From assembly GCF_000002985.6 (NCBI RefSeq), contig NC_003282.8, positions 11,222,001 through 11,286,000 of the forward strand: 64,000 nt of DNA, given 5' to 3'. This DNA comes from Caenorhabditis elegans. Its lineage: Eukaryota; Nematoda; Chromadorea; Rhabditida; Rhabditidae. Under the pieces are notes generated by a model. The model did no database searches. It was not told the DNA's origin and worked only from the letters and a program-made list of their open reading frames with translations. The position numbers were made by a program, and so were the translations under genes. This document shows, piece by piece, positions 11,124 through 24,606 of the stretch. Position 1 is the stretch's first letter, and each line of letters opens with the position of its first letter.

Positions 11124-14100
11124 CTGCAAGAAAACAACATGATTTTTTTCTTGAAAAAATCTAAAAATTAGCAGGGACTAAAAGACAACAAAAAGAATGT
11201 GTAGAATTTTAAATTTTTGAGCCGTGCTGTGGCTCCAGAATTCAAAGAATTTGTGATCCGGATGAATATGAATCAGGAAGTAATTGTGGGCTTTCTTTCT
11301 CGTCCCGACTAACAAAAAATTATAATTCAGCGTGGGAAGTTTTACGCTTGTTTTGGCACTACCACCACCAATAAAATTGCCCAAGGCTAATGAAATGTCT
11401 TCATTTTTCAGGAATTCTTATTGTTCTAGAATAGTCTGTTTAGGTTAATGACTTAGATTTAGAAGAAAATGAATAAAAATTCCGATAAAAACAGAGGAAC
11501 ACTGAAATAAGAAATGCGCGGAAATTGGATAGTAAATTGGATGGGACCGCAAATTGCGTGTGCATAGAAGAAAATGTTCCAGAAAATAAATGGAATATGG
11601 CATTCAAGACAATTGGCAGAAAAACAGCTTTTCGAGTGAAAAAGCGTGACGACGACAGAATTTTGGGGTGGTGCGTTTGTTGTAATCAAAATACTTCAAA
11701 ACGGTTTTTTCCAAAATATGTCATCAAAAATGGGGCTCCGATTTTCCCTAATAACTACATGTCTTTTAGGAGGATTTCATTCAAATTTTCAATTTTTTTA
11801 AATAACATTTAGAGTATTTTGACAAAATTCCCAGAGGCAATACCTTTCAAAAATGTCTAAAGCTTGTATCGTTGACTTTTTTGAAACTACAAACTAAACA
11901 TTTTTCAAAAATATGGAGAGAAAAGATGCTCAATTTGAAAACAAAGTTGTTAATCTTCACTCAAACTTTGATTTTTTGAACTCTTCAACTTTTGACTTCA
12001 ACTCAGTTAACTTTCAACTTTTTTGAAATTCAAAAACAAATCTTCAAAGTAGTGACATCTTTGTTCACAATAGCAACAATGTTTAATGTGAGTGCCTATT
12101 CCAACAACTAAAACAAAAAAATGCATACTTCTTTGAAATAAAAAAAGAAGAATGCATTAAAAAAGGACAGGAAACCATGACGATCACACAAAAAAAATCT
12201 TGTGGAAATTTGAAATGGGATAATGGAGTCAGTAGTCTCGGTAAAGATAGGAAAAATGTAGGTGGAAAAGGAAATGAGAATGAACGGAAATGGAAAAAAG
12301 GAAGGAATTAAATGAAAATGACTAAAATATGCTGGAATATGATATTATTTGGGTGAAGCCCTTCATCACTCAATTTTGCCAATTTTTATCTTGATTGTCG
12401 TCAGTATTTTTTTCTTAATTGGAACTGAAAAACAACAGTACATGTGGGATTTTTCAACAAATGGTTTTGAGTCAAAGAAAACAGGAAACAAGTCTTGCGA
12501 AAGTTTTACCAATTTCCGATCCAAAAAATTCAAAACAATACTGTCTATGGTTTTTGTTTCATTAATTGGACATTAAAAAAACTGTAACGTTATCGGTGTA
12601 TTGCAATGACGTTTCAATAATTCTGTAAAACTTTTTGTTAGAAACAACGTTTCTTTTTCATACATGAAAAGAAGTTTTAGACGACAAACCGTTTTGTGGT
12701 ATCGTGCAATTTTCAATAAGAGATTTTAAAATCAGAAAAGGAAAAAAATCTGGACTCCTCTACCCAAAGTGTATGCTTCAATTTTTTTACTATTGGTTTA
12801 AATAAATATAGCCATCGGAGTGAGAATATATGAGTTCAATAGTATCAAATTTCATTTCAATTCTTCGAAACCACAAAACATCTAAATCATGCCAAGAATC
12901 TTGATTCTCTGGAAAACAACTAAGATAATGATTCTTTTTCAGAAAAATAGAAAAAAAACATGCATAACAGATGGAAGAACGGCCTTACGGAGTGATAAAT
13001 GGGCAACGGAAAACTAAATTTGTTATTTTTTTGTTTGACTTTTCTGTTCTCGAAACAAGAAGCAAAAAGAATAATAATGTGTTCAGATGGATTCTGGAGA
13101 GAAATAATGAAAGAAAAAAGTTGGAACATTTTCCGGAAGTATTCGTTGAGGCTTTTTGTTGTAAGAAAACACGACTGAAAAAGGATCGAGTCAAAAACCA
13201 ATCTGATGTATTCTGGTGTCTTAGATGGCGGAATAATCAACTTTCATCTATATTTAGCGTATGAAGTAGCTTTTAGTAAACAGTAACCATAACTGTTTTA
13301 AAAGTAGACTTTGTAAAAAAAACAGATCAAAATAAGCCTCCTATTGTAGCATGTACTTTTGGTATTTCATGCAGAAACGTATGCTGTTTTTGATTCATCA
13401 GATACAGATACTGTATATAATATTTTCAAACAGAATTTAAGCTATATCATTTAGTTGAAACAATTTGAAAAGAAGATGAAATCTGCTTGAATGTTACTGA
13501 TTGCAAAAATAATTTATCCGACGATATATCCAAAAAACAATTTACGAAATTTTAGATCAGCTTTTGAAATTAAAAAAAACTATTTTCGGAACAGTAAAAT
13601 AATGCTTTACCTCAATTGACCATTTTTTTTAGAATTTCCGAGAAAAAAAACATATAAACTTGGAACAAAAGCCTAATTGTTTTAAGAACTAGAAAATTTC
13701 GACCTATAACTAACATAATTCCAAAAAATTAGCTGAATGTCTTCTGCACAATATGCTAACTGAACATAGAAAAATGAAACTTAGAAAATGCACGTTTAAA
13801 AACATTTGAGGGTTCAAGTTTTACGGAAAGTTTTTGAAACGGAAATTATACTATTCATTCACTGATTCAGTGCACTTCTCTCTGTGCAAATTAACAGAGA
13901 GATGGAACTTTTTTTTCCAAACGGAAATTGGATTTTCTCCTCCTCGATCTTCTTCTGTTTTTTGTAGCACTAGTAAGAGTCTAGAGAACTACATTTTCGT
14001 TGGAAATAAGTTTAGAATAAGAAAAATGGGTGATTCCCGCGGGATTCGTGAGGTCACTGAATACATTTTAGGAGAAGAAACACAACGACAACGATGGATT

Positions 14101-16873
14101 TTGGTTTTAAAACTCAAGAAAACTGGAGAAAAGAAGGCGAAATTCTGGGAAAAAGGGCGAGAAAGAGAAGGAAGAAAAAGTAAAAATAGAGAGCAAATTG
14201 AATCGAAAAGTTGCGTTCTTGTGGGGATGAGGAGGCTAAGAGATGATAGAATGTCTAGCGAATTTTTTTTATTTTGGAAAGTATGGAAAATATTTGCAAG
14301 ACTGAAAATTATTCTTTGAATTGACAATGGATTAACTTGGCATGGATATGTACAATGAAACTTTTAAAAGTTGAAAGATCAGGTTAAGTTAAATTTTTCA
14401 AAAAAAAAAAAAGAGAGAGAATGAAATCTAAACAGCTCACATGTGTTTCAGATACCCACATTTTTAAGTTATGTTTCGGCCGTTTCAAATCATAGAAAAA
14501 TGTTATATAGAACCTATAGATACGCTACAAGCAGCCAATTTGTTAAATTTGAAAAATTTTAATTCGGAGAATCATTTTATAAATTCCGTACCTTTAAACT
14601 TTTTTTGCAACCTGGTTTCTAAGAGCACTTAAAATTACTTGCCATTAAGCCCTACTGGTTCTTAAACAAAATTGGAAAAAATTGGTTAAATGTACGAAAA
14701 ACGACGTTAAATCTGGAAAAGTGACGGAGAGCGACTTTATTTAAAATTCAAAGTCATTTACTTGCTTTTTTCCGTTTCAGAAGAAAACATAATTTTTAAA
14801 GTCACTTTCTTCAATTTTTCAGTTTAAGAAGTATTAGTTGCTACACAAAATTAATACCGTAAGAATTTTAAGAAAACGACTTGCTTATTCAAAAAAACAT
14901 TTTAGATAATTATTTTCACAAAAATTTAAATTGCAAAGAATGTTTAATCTCATTTTCACAACAAATCATCAAACCAACCATTGCCTTTTTGAATGTTAAA
15001 ACAATTTATTATTCGAGTGAATTTTTCTGGTATCTGAAAATCATTCAACAATTGAAAAGTACATTCTGGGTATACCTGTACCCGGTAAAAAGGACTTGAA
15101 AATCTAACATAACTCGCTGAAACATTCTTTCAGCTGAAACTGTCCAAGAGTCTTTCTTTCACTTTTGAGAATAGGAAAAAATGACAGAATTTTCTAGAAT
15201 TCGAGGATTTCAACATAACATTATCGTTTCAAAAAGTGATGTGATCACAACACGAAAAAAGAGAGATTATTGTTTTAAACGAAGAAAAAACGAAGACAAC
15301 TTCGTGGTTTAAAGGAGTTTCAATGAGCTCAAGTATTCCATCAATCTGTCAAAAAAACAAGGCTTTTTACTGATTCTAGTGCTCCTCCTCCTATTTTTTC
15401 TCCCTAAAAATAACTCTCGTAGACATCAAAAAAGAAAATCATTTTTCACCGACCAAAAACGAAACACGAAATTGTCCGGAAATTCGACACCCGAATCTCG
15501 GGATTCAAAACCAAATGATATTCGGGTTGTTTCTCGCGCGGGAAATTGAGAATAATCCGATCACAAATCTCAGAAATTTGACAAAAAAAAGAAGAAAAAG
15601 GGTCACTCAAGTTGTGAAAACTCGATTAAATTCTATTTGAGAAAAACTTGAAAATACTTCTTGAGAGTACTGATCACTAGAATTCAAAGTTCTGTGTATT
15701 TATAATAAAGTTTAAAATTGAAAAACATGAAATTCTTGGTTTAAGGGCAGCAAATAAATCAAATAATTTGTATCCGACTTATGTATCGTGTTAGACCTGA
15801 AAAACCTCGTTTGTACCTTTAAAATTTCAAGGAAAAAAGAAAAGTTGAAAACTAAAGCCCAAGTTTCTTGGAAAATGAAGATTTTTCAGTTTGAGTCTCC
15901 CAGTAAATTCAATTATAATCAAGAAACATATGCCGCAGACCGCCCACTTTTGAAAAAAAACGTCTTTAATTTTAAAAAGCATTAATCATACCACGAGGAG
16001 AAAATAAAATAATTTAAAAAAGTTCCGAAGTTTTTTCTCTTAAATTGATTGCAAATGGAAGTTTCCAAAGACAGTCAAAAAACAAAATAAAAGTCGTGTA
16101 CAACTGCAACTACGTACAACTGCAACTGCAACTAGTAATTCATTATTGTCTGAGCATTTATGTTACAAAAAAAGGTAAAAAGGAATAGTAATGAGAGCAA
16201 AGAACAATGAGGAATCATGTATTCAATCAATCTATGGAAACTCTTCATCCGTCTTCAAGAAAATGAGGTAGCTAAAATTTTCGAGTCTACTGGTGTACCT
16301 GCTTGCTTAGAAATGTCGAGTTTTCCTATAGATTTGAAAATATTAAATCTTCTAACAAATCTAACAAATGTAAGAAATAAGTTTTAAAATTATGTTTTTA
16401 ATTGTTTGTCAAAAGAAATTGAAATCGCTACAAACATAAAACTCAAAAATGTCAATGAAACTTGCTTCTCTGCTAGTTTTCCGATTAAACCGGATCACGC
16501 CTTTTTTTTGCAAAAAAACATGTGTAACATGTCACTACAATTTGAAAAGCCGAATATTTAATGAAAAATTGGTTGTGCATGTGAAAACGCATATTGTAAA
16601 ACTTTGGAAAAAATATAACTCAGCAAAAATAAAATCTGAATACGGAAGAATATATAAAGATTATACTGTGACGAAGAGGGATATCATCCGGGTGGTTTTA
16701 GTTCTGATACGAAAATGAGTTGGATGTTATAATCCGAAAGTATCTGGATTGACACAAGATTCAAAATGTTTGTTCCTGTTTATTTTTAGATTTTTTTGAG
16801 GAAGTTTTGCAAAAAGAACAAATATTTATTTAATTATTTATTTACGGTTAAAATTGTGAGAAGTATCATATTA
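11124..16873. other. Gene-poor region
   Basis: About 5.7 kb of AT-rich DNA. Several open frames of 60-160 codons exist (for example 13834-14319 on plus and 13989-14327 on minus), but they are Lys/Phe-rich, overlap each other on opposite strands and show no domain. A short ACAACTGCAACT tandem occurs near 16100. No RNA gene or clear transposon was seen. If the exon at 19391-19462 joins the four-helix gene, this region would be intronic. Confidence 0.45.
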
Positions 16874-18119
16874 TATCAGGTTGTCCCATAAGTTTTTGTA
16901 CTATTTTTTTTTTGAAAAAAATTTATTTCTCTCAAGCGACAAGTAGTACTATTCACACAAGTATTCACCATTAGTGTCCACCACTTGTTGCCATTTACTA
17001 GGTAACATCATGATGCCACGGGAGAAGAAATCCGGCGAACGCGATGAGAAGAAAGTGGAGAGTTCAGTTTTGAGATGCTCTTCGTCGTCGAATTGCTTGT
17101 CGCGCATGTAGTCACTGAGAGACAAGAACAAATGGTAGTCGGTTGGTGCAAGATCTGGAGAATATGGTGGATGCGGTAAAACAGTCCAACCAAGATCTTG
17201 CAGCTTTTGGAAAGTCTTCTTGGCGACATGAGGCCTAGCATTATCGTGAAGAAAATATAGTTTTTCATATTTTCCGTTGGTCTTTTCTGCAACTCGGTCC
17301 AATTGGGCACAATAGTAATCAGCAGTGATAGTTTTATTAGTTGGCAACAATTCCCAGTGCACGGGTCCTTGAACACCCCACCAGACACAGATCATAATCT
17401 TTTTTGGGTGAAGATCAGGCTTTGGCGTCGGTATTCCTTTCTCACCGATCGGAAGCCATTGACGTTTTCTGGAATGGTTAACATAGAGCACCCACTTCTC
17501 ATCTCCAGTAACCAGATTGTTCAGCCAATCGAACTTTCGACGAAAAGTTAGAAGTTGAGTACAAACGTTGACCCGAGTGAGCTTCTGTGATGCCGAAAGT
17601 TCATGAGGCACCCAAATTCCAAGTTTTGAAGTAAAACCAAGGCGACCCAAGTGACGTGCAATTGTGCTATGACAACACTCAAGCTTCTCTTACATTTCAC
17701 GAAGACTAAGACGAGGCTCTTCCTCCACCAGCTTCACTAGGTCTTCTTCATTTAACTCTACCGGTCGCCCAGAACGTTCTATTTCTTCGAGACTGAAGTC
17801 GCCGTTCTTGAACTTTTGAAACCAACTCTTTGCTGTATTATAAGAGAGTGCTCCCTCACCCATCGCACCGCATATGTTTCGTTCCGCTTCCATTGCTGAA
17901 TGACCAAGACGAAATTCATAAAGAAGAAGCAATCTAACGTCTCGACGTTCAAGTTTGATGATTGTCATCGTGGCAAAGTAGAAATGGATGAAATGAATCT
18001 TTTCTGAAAGGGGACGACCCGACCTTGACACGACCTACGATGAAAAAATTTTAAAACTTTCTAGAAGTTTTGGAAAAATATTTGAAAAAAAGTACAAAAA
18101 CTTATGGGACAACCTGATA
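16874..18119 (-). mobile_element. mariner transposon, nearly intact
   Basis: A 1,242-bp element at 16876-18117 flanked by TA on both sides (16874-16875 and 18118-18119), the mariner target-site duplication. The terminal inverted repeats begin TCAGGTTGTCCCATAAG and match perfectly for 27 bases. It encodes a mariner transposase on the minus strand (see next entry). Both ends and most of the coding region being intact indicates a fairly recent insertion, or an old copy that has decayed little. Confidence 0.93.
16949..17968 (-). pseudogene. mariner transposase with one in-frame stop
   Basis: The likely start is the ATG at 17968 (MTIIKLERRDVRLLLLYEFR), following the usual mariner N terminus. The paired-type DNA-binding part contains AKSWFQKFKNGDFSLEE and ERSGRP, and the catalytic part has the full D,D34D triad: TGDEKW, HDNARPH, and the last Asp in APTDYHLF, with exactly 34 residues between the second and third Asp. 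A TAA at 17690-17692 interrupts the same frame after SLREM, between the DNA-binding and catalytic halves. The downstream frame continues without shift to a normal stop, so about 338 codons remain, the normal family length. As read, no full-length protein can be made. It could still be a source of terminal repeats mobilised in trans. Confidence 0.9.
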
Positions 18120-18195
18120 TTTGACCAAAATATTTTATTTTCAGATCCAACGTTTGCTTTACATTAAAATTTCATAATATGCTTCACCATGGAGA

Positions 18196-18316
18196 CTAGA
18201 ATCACCCAACGGTGATTCTAGTAAATTCTCAAAAATTCTCAAAAAATTCTCAAAAAAATTTAATTTAATATTATCAAAAATTATTTAACCGTTTGTCAAC
18301 GGTTAAAGTTACTGCT
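18196..18316. repeat. Two perfect short hairpins beside the mariner element
   Basis: An 11-bp perfect stem (CTAGAATCACC, loop CAAC) at 18196-18221 is followed by three imperfect ATTCTCAAAA tandem units. A 9-bp perfect stem (TTAACCGTT, loop TGTC) follows at 18295-18316. Function unknown; they may be remnants of another small palindromic element. Confidence 0.6.
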
Positions 18317-21300
18317 AATCCTTAGCTTGTTTATAGGTTCAATGAAAATAATACGAGCATAATAGTGAAAAAGATGGCACATGCGATTCTAGGAAGCTAA
18401 ACGTTTGTGTATATCTTGTTTTAACAAATTTTATGATGTTCAAAATCTCCCCAAAATATTCAACTTTTCACTCTTTAGCTATTTGAACTATACAACTCGT
18501 GATGCTTTTCCCAGACCTACATTACACTTTTTTGAAGAGGATATCAATTTTGACATATACTCTTGGGAATTCCAAGATTTGAAAATTAAAGTTCTTCATA
18601 AGAACAATTTTTCAAAATGTGTTCGGTAGTCACCTTCTGAGAAAACGAACCGATGAAATTGAGAAAAATAAGAAATTTTATGAAAAATATTGTGTCATCT
18701 GGTTCTCGATTGAAAACAAAATGAAAAGAAAAACAAAATATAAACTAATGCACTTTCGAAAGGGCAAAAGATAGGGGAATAATATAGTAAAACAATATAT
18801 TTGTGAAGGGGATTCAGGATTTTTTATTAAACTTATTGCAAAGCTTGTCTATAAAAATTTAGGAGGTAGTCAATGGGGCATTAGTCTGACAATATTTTTA
18901 ATAGTCCAAAATGACCGAATATCATAAACGAATATCGCAAAATTCAAATTTTTTAGATTTTTCAAAATTTTTAATCATAGTTTTGGTTCACTGTCAGATT
19001 TTCAAAAAATTTGGACTTTTTGAGTAAAGTATCAGTAAAGAAAATCCTACGATTACACACGCAATCAAAACATGAAACTAGTTGAAAAACTTTTTTTTAA
19101 CTCGATTTCCACAATTACTTCCAAAAATTAGGGCCACCGTTTGACTGTAAATAGAACATTTCAAAAAATTTGTTGAAAGATTTTACAAAATGCCAGATTA
19201 ATATACATCCGCTTCAAATTAATGAAAAGTTACTGAAATGGGAAAATTTGAATTTTCCGCACAAATGACTTTGTGTGGGAGTTCAATATTTTATCATGTA
19301 AAATGCCACTCTTTACTGATTTTTTCGATTAAATACATTTAAGACCAAAAATATAACTCAAACAAAATTAAAATTAAAAAATTAACTTACCACTACAACA
19401 AGTTGAATACCAGTAGCCGTTGGTTGAGCAAATGTTCGTAATGTGGGCCGCATTTTCCAATTCTGAAATAATTTTCAGGTTAGTTATTCAGGTCAGGACC
19501 AAACAAGTAAAATTCGGTTCAATTGAAGTGAAATGAATGGGAAAAAACAAATCTTAAACGTGGATTTCATTTAATTTCCTATTTCCTTTCAGACAAACTG
19601 AAAATTTATGAAAAAAAGAGGAGACAATTTATTTCAGATGTTCCATCTTCATATCTCGTAGATCTTTTTTCTTTCAGACTATTTCATTTTTTGTTAAGAT
19701 AAACAAAAAACACGTGGAAATTGAAAAATGCTCGTTTTTTGTTTCTTCCTAAATTGAACTTTTTTTGCATGTTCTTCTTCCGCCCATTTGTATTTTCCCA
19801 TTTCCCATTATTTTTTGTCTATTCTCTTTTTTTTATTTAAATTGTTTTTTTTCTGTTCTCGTTGTTAAAATGCTCGACAAATAGGGGAAAGAAAAACGGG
19901 AAGGAATAGTTTTAATTGAAACAAGTTGAGCATTTTGTTCATCACAAAAAATTAAAACTTAAAACATTTCAAGCATAAAATGATTAAAAGAAAAAGAATG
20001 CTGAAAATAGTTTTAAAGTAAACAAGAAAAATAAAAAAAAATTCAAAATATTTGGAAAAAATGAACAGAACCAATTGGCCGATCAATTATTTATTTGCTT
20101 CCTGGCCTGAGGCTATTATTCATTTTTCATCGAGGTTCGGTTTCTTTCTTTTTGCTCGTTGATTGTTGAAATTCAACCAAGATACGTCAGAAAATAGAAA
20201 ACACAGAATAAATAATATGTGTTTGACCTAATTGTTGTTTCAGATAGGAGTAGATCAAAATATGTTTATTGCGGAAAATTATAGGATGAGCGAATTAACT
20301 TGCTCAATTATCGACTATGTCGATTTCTAGGTTATAGGTAATATGAACATCCCTTTGGTGTTCTACTAATTATCTAAACATGTAGAATCGTTTTCAACTC
20401 AAAGCAAAGTATCGCGAGTTGGTTACTGTAACTGCGTTCATTTTCTAGATTTTCGTTGTTTTCACTATTTCTTGTTTGCTTATTTGCCGCTCTTCTATTT
20501 TTTTTATATATTTCAATTTATTCATATCTTCAAAAGCATCTGATAGTGAGTGGACCGATGGGGTACCGCATTAATACAAAATATACCGCATAAGATTTTT
20601 ACTATTCGGATTGAAACTATGTGTGTTTTCGGTTTTTAAAAGTTCCAGGAATCCGCATTTTCATAGATTTCAGAAATGACAATGGAGTTTCAAAATTGGA
20701 CAAATCAGACAGTGACATACTAAAAATATAAAAAAATTCTAGATAAATCAAAAATATGGAAAAATAGGCGTAGTCGAACGGTGAAAATTTGCATGGGAAT
20801 AATAACCAAAAACAGAAAATTGGTCACGATTCACGGAGAAGGTAACATGTATCTAAAAAAGGCTTCAAAAATATCTATAAAATAATTTCACAACATTTTA
20901 ATTTTACGGTATCTGGAATATTGAAGTGTTGTGCTCTAAAATGAGCACGGACACAAATTATGCAGAAAAGAACAAAACGAGGCTAACACTTGAGATTCAC
21001 CAATTATCGAGCAAGGTTCTACAGAGTTTGGGTTTAAACTATACCCAAAAATTTAGAAATAATATATTAACTTGTATTTTCTAAGTTCTAAGTTCATGAC
21101 AAGTCACTCAAAAACGAAAAATATGAGACCAAAAAAATGGAAGAAAAAACTGAAATTTTTGGTGGTCCTTCTTTTTGTTCAAGAAATTCATGATCTCTAC
21201 CCCTTCCCCTGGGGCATCGGATATTGGGAACCACCCGCATGATTTTATTAAAATTTAGTTTTTATCTTAACTAGTGACTAATCAGAGGATCGAAAATTAT

Positions 21301-24300
21301 ATTTCAAATGAAGGAAATGGAAGAAACTTGAAGTTGTTTTCAAAAAAAGGAAAAGGTGATTCAATTAGAATACGGTAGCCTGTCAAGTAGCAATCATTTT
21401 CAGAGAAAAACAAAAAAATAAATTAAGCTGAAACTCAAGAAAACGAAGTGAACAAGTTAGAATTTAGCAATTTAGTTTCAGAAAACTAAGTATCATCTTC
21501 TTCTTCTTTTTCTTTGGAAAAAAAACATGAGTCAAAGTTGAAGACGGGCGGTCGAGGCGAATTTTATTGGGCATGTCCAATGACGATGTGCATTTCGGAA
21601 AGAAAAACTGATGGAATGGGGAAAGACGGATGAATTCTCTAATTTCGAGAAGGTTCATTTGAATACTTAGAATTTAAGTTGACTTTATCGGAGGAAATAT
21701 AAGAGTACATACGTTTAGGATACTCCTCTGAAGTCACCAAAATGCCTGCCTACGCCAGACTGATGTCTACTAAATTTTCAGAAATTCAATTAATATGAAT
21801 ACATTAGAAATACGTAATCCGCACGTTCTAATATGCAAATTTATAAAATGTTCTTGCTGCAAAATCTCAGCTGATAATTGCAAAACGTTAGAAGGGGAGG
21901 CATTTCCATAACTAGTTGTAGTGAAAAACATATATCCTTTTGGAAACAAATTATTGGATTTTTTTTTTTGGAAATTAGAAGAGAAATTTAATTGTAAAAG
22001 AAGTTTTAAAACATCAGAAAACACAAACACATATTACATACAACTGTAACAAAAATCATTCAGTTTGTTTTTTTTTCAAAATAAATGGATTTTTGTCCGA
22101 ATCATTTCACAAAAGTTTGGGTTGAGCTAAAAGAAAATGGCTCAAATTAAAGGAAAAAAAAACAAAATAAAAAGAAACAGCTGACTGGAGTAGAAAAGGT
22201 AGTAATTAAGAATCAAATGACCTCATTGTAAGATTAGAGAAATGCCGAAGGGAATTGGAGATGCAGACAGAGAAAATGAGCAAGGAAGAAGTGAAATTAT
22301 TGAAGCACAAATTTGAACTTGGTTCGCTTTAAAAAAAACGTATAAATTAGAAAGATTCTTCCTTATCAAATTAATAAATATAAGGATTTCATTGCAGGCA
22401 GGTGCTCCCTTAATCATACCTGCGCGCCTGCCAACTCTTTTTGCACTTTTAAACCCCGGTGGTGCCTGTTTTCTCATTGTAGGTTCCCGAAAAACTGTAT
22501 CGCTGCTAAAATTTCGACATTCCATTAAAAAAGGCAACACGTGTGTAACAAACAAAACACAAAACCTTAACCGGTCAAAACATATTGAAGGAAATGTGAG
22601 GAATTTCGTAGAAAAAGCTGTTAGTCGCCAGGAGAAATAAATCATAACCTCGAAATGTTCTCGAGGGACTCTCTCCTGCTCTCAGTCAAGGCTGCAAAAG
22701 ATATCTCACTTTTTTCGGGTTTTCAAATGGATTACAACAAATTCATCATGTCTAGAAACAAGACAAAAGTTGAGAAAATGGAACGATGAAACTGAGCAAA
22801 GAAAAAAAAACAAAGCGAAATAGGATCTGAAGAAAGAAAAGTAACAACATTTCTGAGAAAGAAACCGTTGTGATCTTTTAGAAAAAATTCGGTGTATCAC
22901 TGATCAAAAACTCAAAACGTGCCCTTCATATTTTGAGAACTTGGTTTGAAAATAATTTTACATGGAAAATTAAATGTATTGAATAGTGTTGTTTATAAAA
23001 ACTTCTCCAAACATTTTCTTGGAACTTTATTCGGACGGTTTTTGAGAATATTTCAGGTATATTCTAGTGCAATGCTCCGAGAAATAAGATTGATAAATTT
23101 TCCTAAAAAAAAATGGTAAGAAACCTTCCCGAAACAATTATGATATAAAAATTGGTTCTTGATACAAAATGTATGCTGCACGAGACTAATTAATCATGAA
23201 TGTTGACGGCTATGAAATAATAATTAAGAATTGATAAATGATAAAGAAACAAATTGATATTTTCATTCTTATAATAAGCTGTTAACTTGGCATTTCTCAA
23301 GTACGATTAATGATTTTCACTGGTACAGTATGAATTACCCGAAAGAAAAATGTTGGAATTCAAAATTTAGAAGCTTTACAATAAAGCTCATGCACCCGAA
23401 GCATTATTTTATAAATTTAATATCTCTGTAGTATGTATTACTGTTTTAGTTAACTTTGGCAGCTTATATCTAACAATAAGTTGTCTTCAGTTTTTTTTTT
23501 CAAAAAAAAATTTTCAACTGAAAGAATAATTTCATTACTTTCCTAGTATGAGCTTCTAAAATAGCAAAGTCTGATTGAATAAGTTTCCATGGGGCATTTG
23601 GTACAAAGAACTTCAGGTGAGCCAATATTTCTAGTTGTAAGGGAATAAACATCGAATTGAAAATAATCTTAGAAAATAAGTAAAATAATCTTAATATTTG
23701 GATCCGAAAAAATTTCTTGAGTAATTATTGAAGTAACCAAATTGACAAAGGCGTTAATGCAAGTTCTATCAAGTTAAACTATTTCTAAATATTTCGTAGA
23801 CTTTATGAACATGTTGAAACATTGAAAAATATTCTTCCACTGAAAGTAATGAGCTATTCAAGGACAGAATTATTTGTGAAATTTTAGTTTAGATTTTATG
23901 GGCACGTTGAAACAGTCGAAATATTTCTATAGAAATAAGAAAATTTAAATACCATGGAAAAAATTCAAAATAGATAAAATAAAATTCAGAACTGATCTGT
24001 TGTACACTTTAACTAAAAGTTCCCATCATAACTATCAAATTTTGAAAAAAAATTAAAAAGTGAAGCAGGATCTTCGTTGCGTCCAAATTCTTCGTTCTTC
24101 TGCACAACTTCCTTTTCTTCCGACTATTTTGTTTTGCTTTTCAAAATTCTCGGGTGAAGTCGCAAAAGATATGACATAAAAATTCCCCTTGAGTATAGTT
24201 GACGTGTTCGGTTTTAACCCAAAATACTTGGACTTTTTTCTGGTTTAGGATGCATATTAAGACTTCAAAAATCGAAAAGCTCGTGCTCTTTCTTTGTTAA

Positions 24301-24606
24301 ACAAGTCTAGAAAGATCGAAAATCATTTAGAATTGAAATATTTTGATCTTTTAACAAGTTTCTGAAATACCATTTTCCTACGTCTTACACTATAGTGAAG
24401 GAAATTTAATTTTTCGTGCTTTGAGTCAAGTATATGTGGTAAGTTCTTTTGTTTCAGTTTTTATTAATAATTGACAGTTAACAGGTTTAAACTTTAATGA
24501 CAATGCCGATGATGTAGATGAAGGTGTTAAATGGTGATTGACTTTTTCCACATTTGGTTGGTACAAAAAAAATGATCAAAAACTTTTTTTTTAGAGAAAT
24601 TCTCAC
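18317..24606. other. Gene-poor region
   Basis: About 6.3 kb with no complete gene that I can support. It contains an exon-like segment at 19391-19462 (own entry). A GC-richer patch near 22390-22500 has imperfect GGCAGG/CCTGCC palindromic words typical of worm repeat remnants. A patch at 20080-20170 is of more balanced composition. The rest is AT-rich sequence with poly-T and poly-A tracts. Open frames here lack domain features. Confidence 0.45.
19391..19462 (-). other. Isolated exon-like segment (possible first coding exon)
   Basis: On the minus strand a good acceptor (TTATTTCAG) is followed by AATTGGAAA and an ATG at 19453, then 21 codons (MRPTLRTFAQPTATGIQLVV plus V) and a good donor (GTG|GTAAGT) at phase 0. 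The four-helix gene's exon at 11123 also starts at phase 0 just after an acceptor-like sequence. This segment could therefore be an upstream exon of that gene across an intron of about 8.3 kb that would include the mariner insertion. Nothing else visible on the minus strand accepts it. This is an inference from splice signals only. Confidence 0.35.

Noticed and set aside
11525-11812. 95-codon plus-strand frame with several Cys
   Set aside because: No homologous feature recognised and no promoter or splice support. The minus strand has an equally long frame.
13834-14327. Overlapping 161- and 112-codon frames on opposite strands
   Set aside because: Lys/Glu/Arg- or Phe/Ser-rich low complexity, no domain, no splice context. 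Likely chance in a purine-rich tract.
22223-22645. 140-codon minus and 82-codon plus frames
   Set aside because: They overlap a GC-richer repeat-like patch with palindromic GGCAGG words. The peptides look random.
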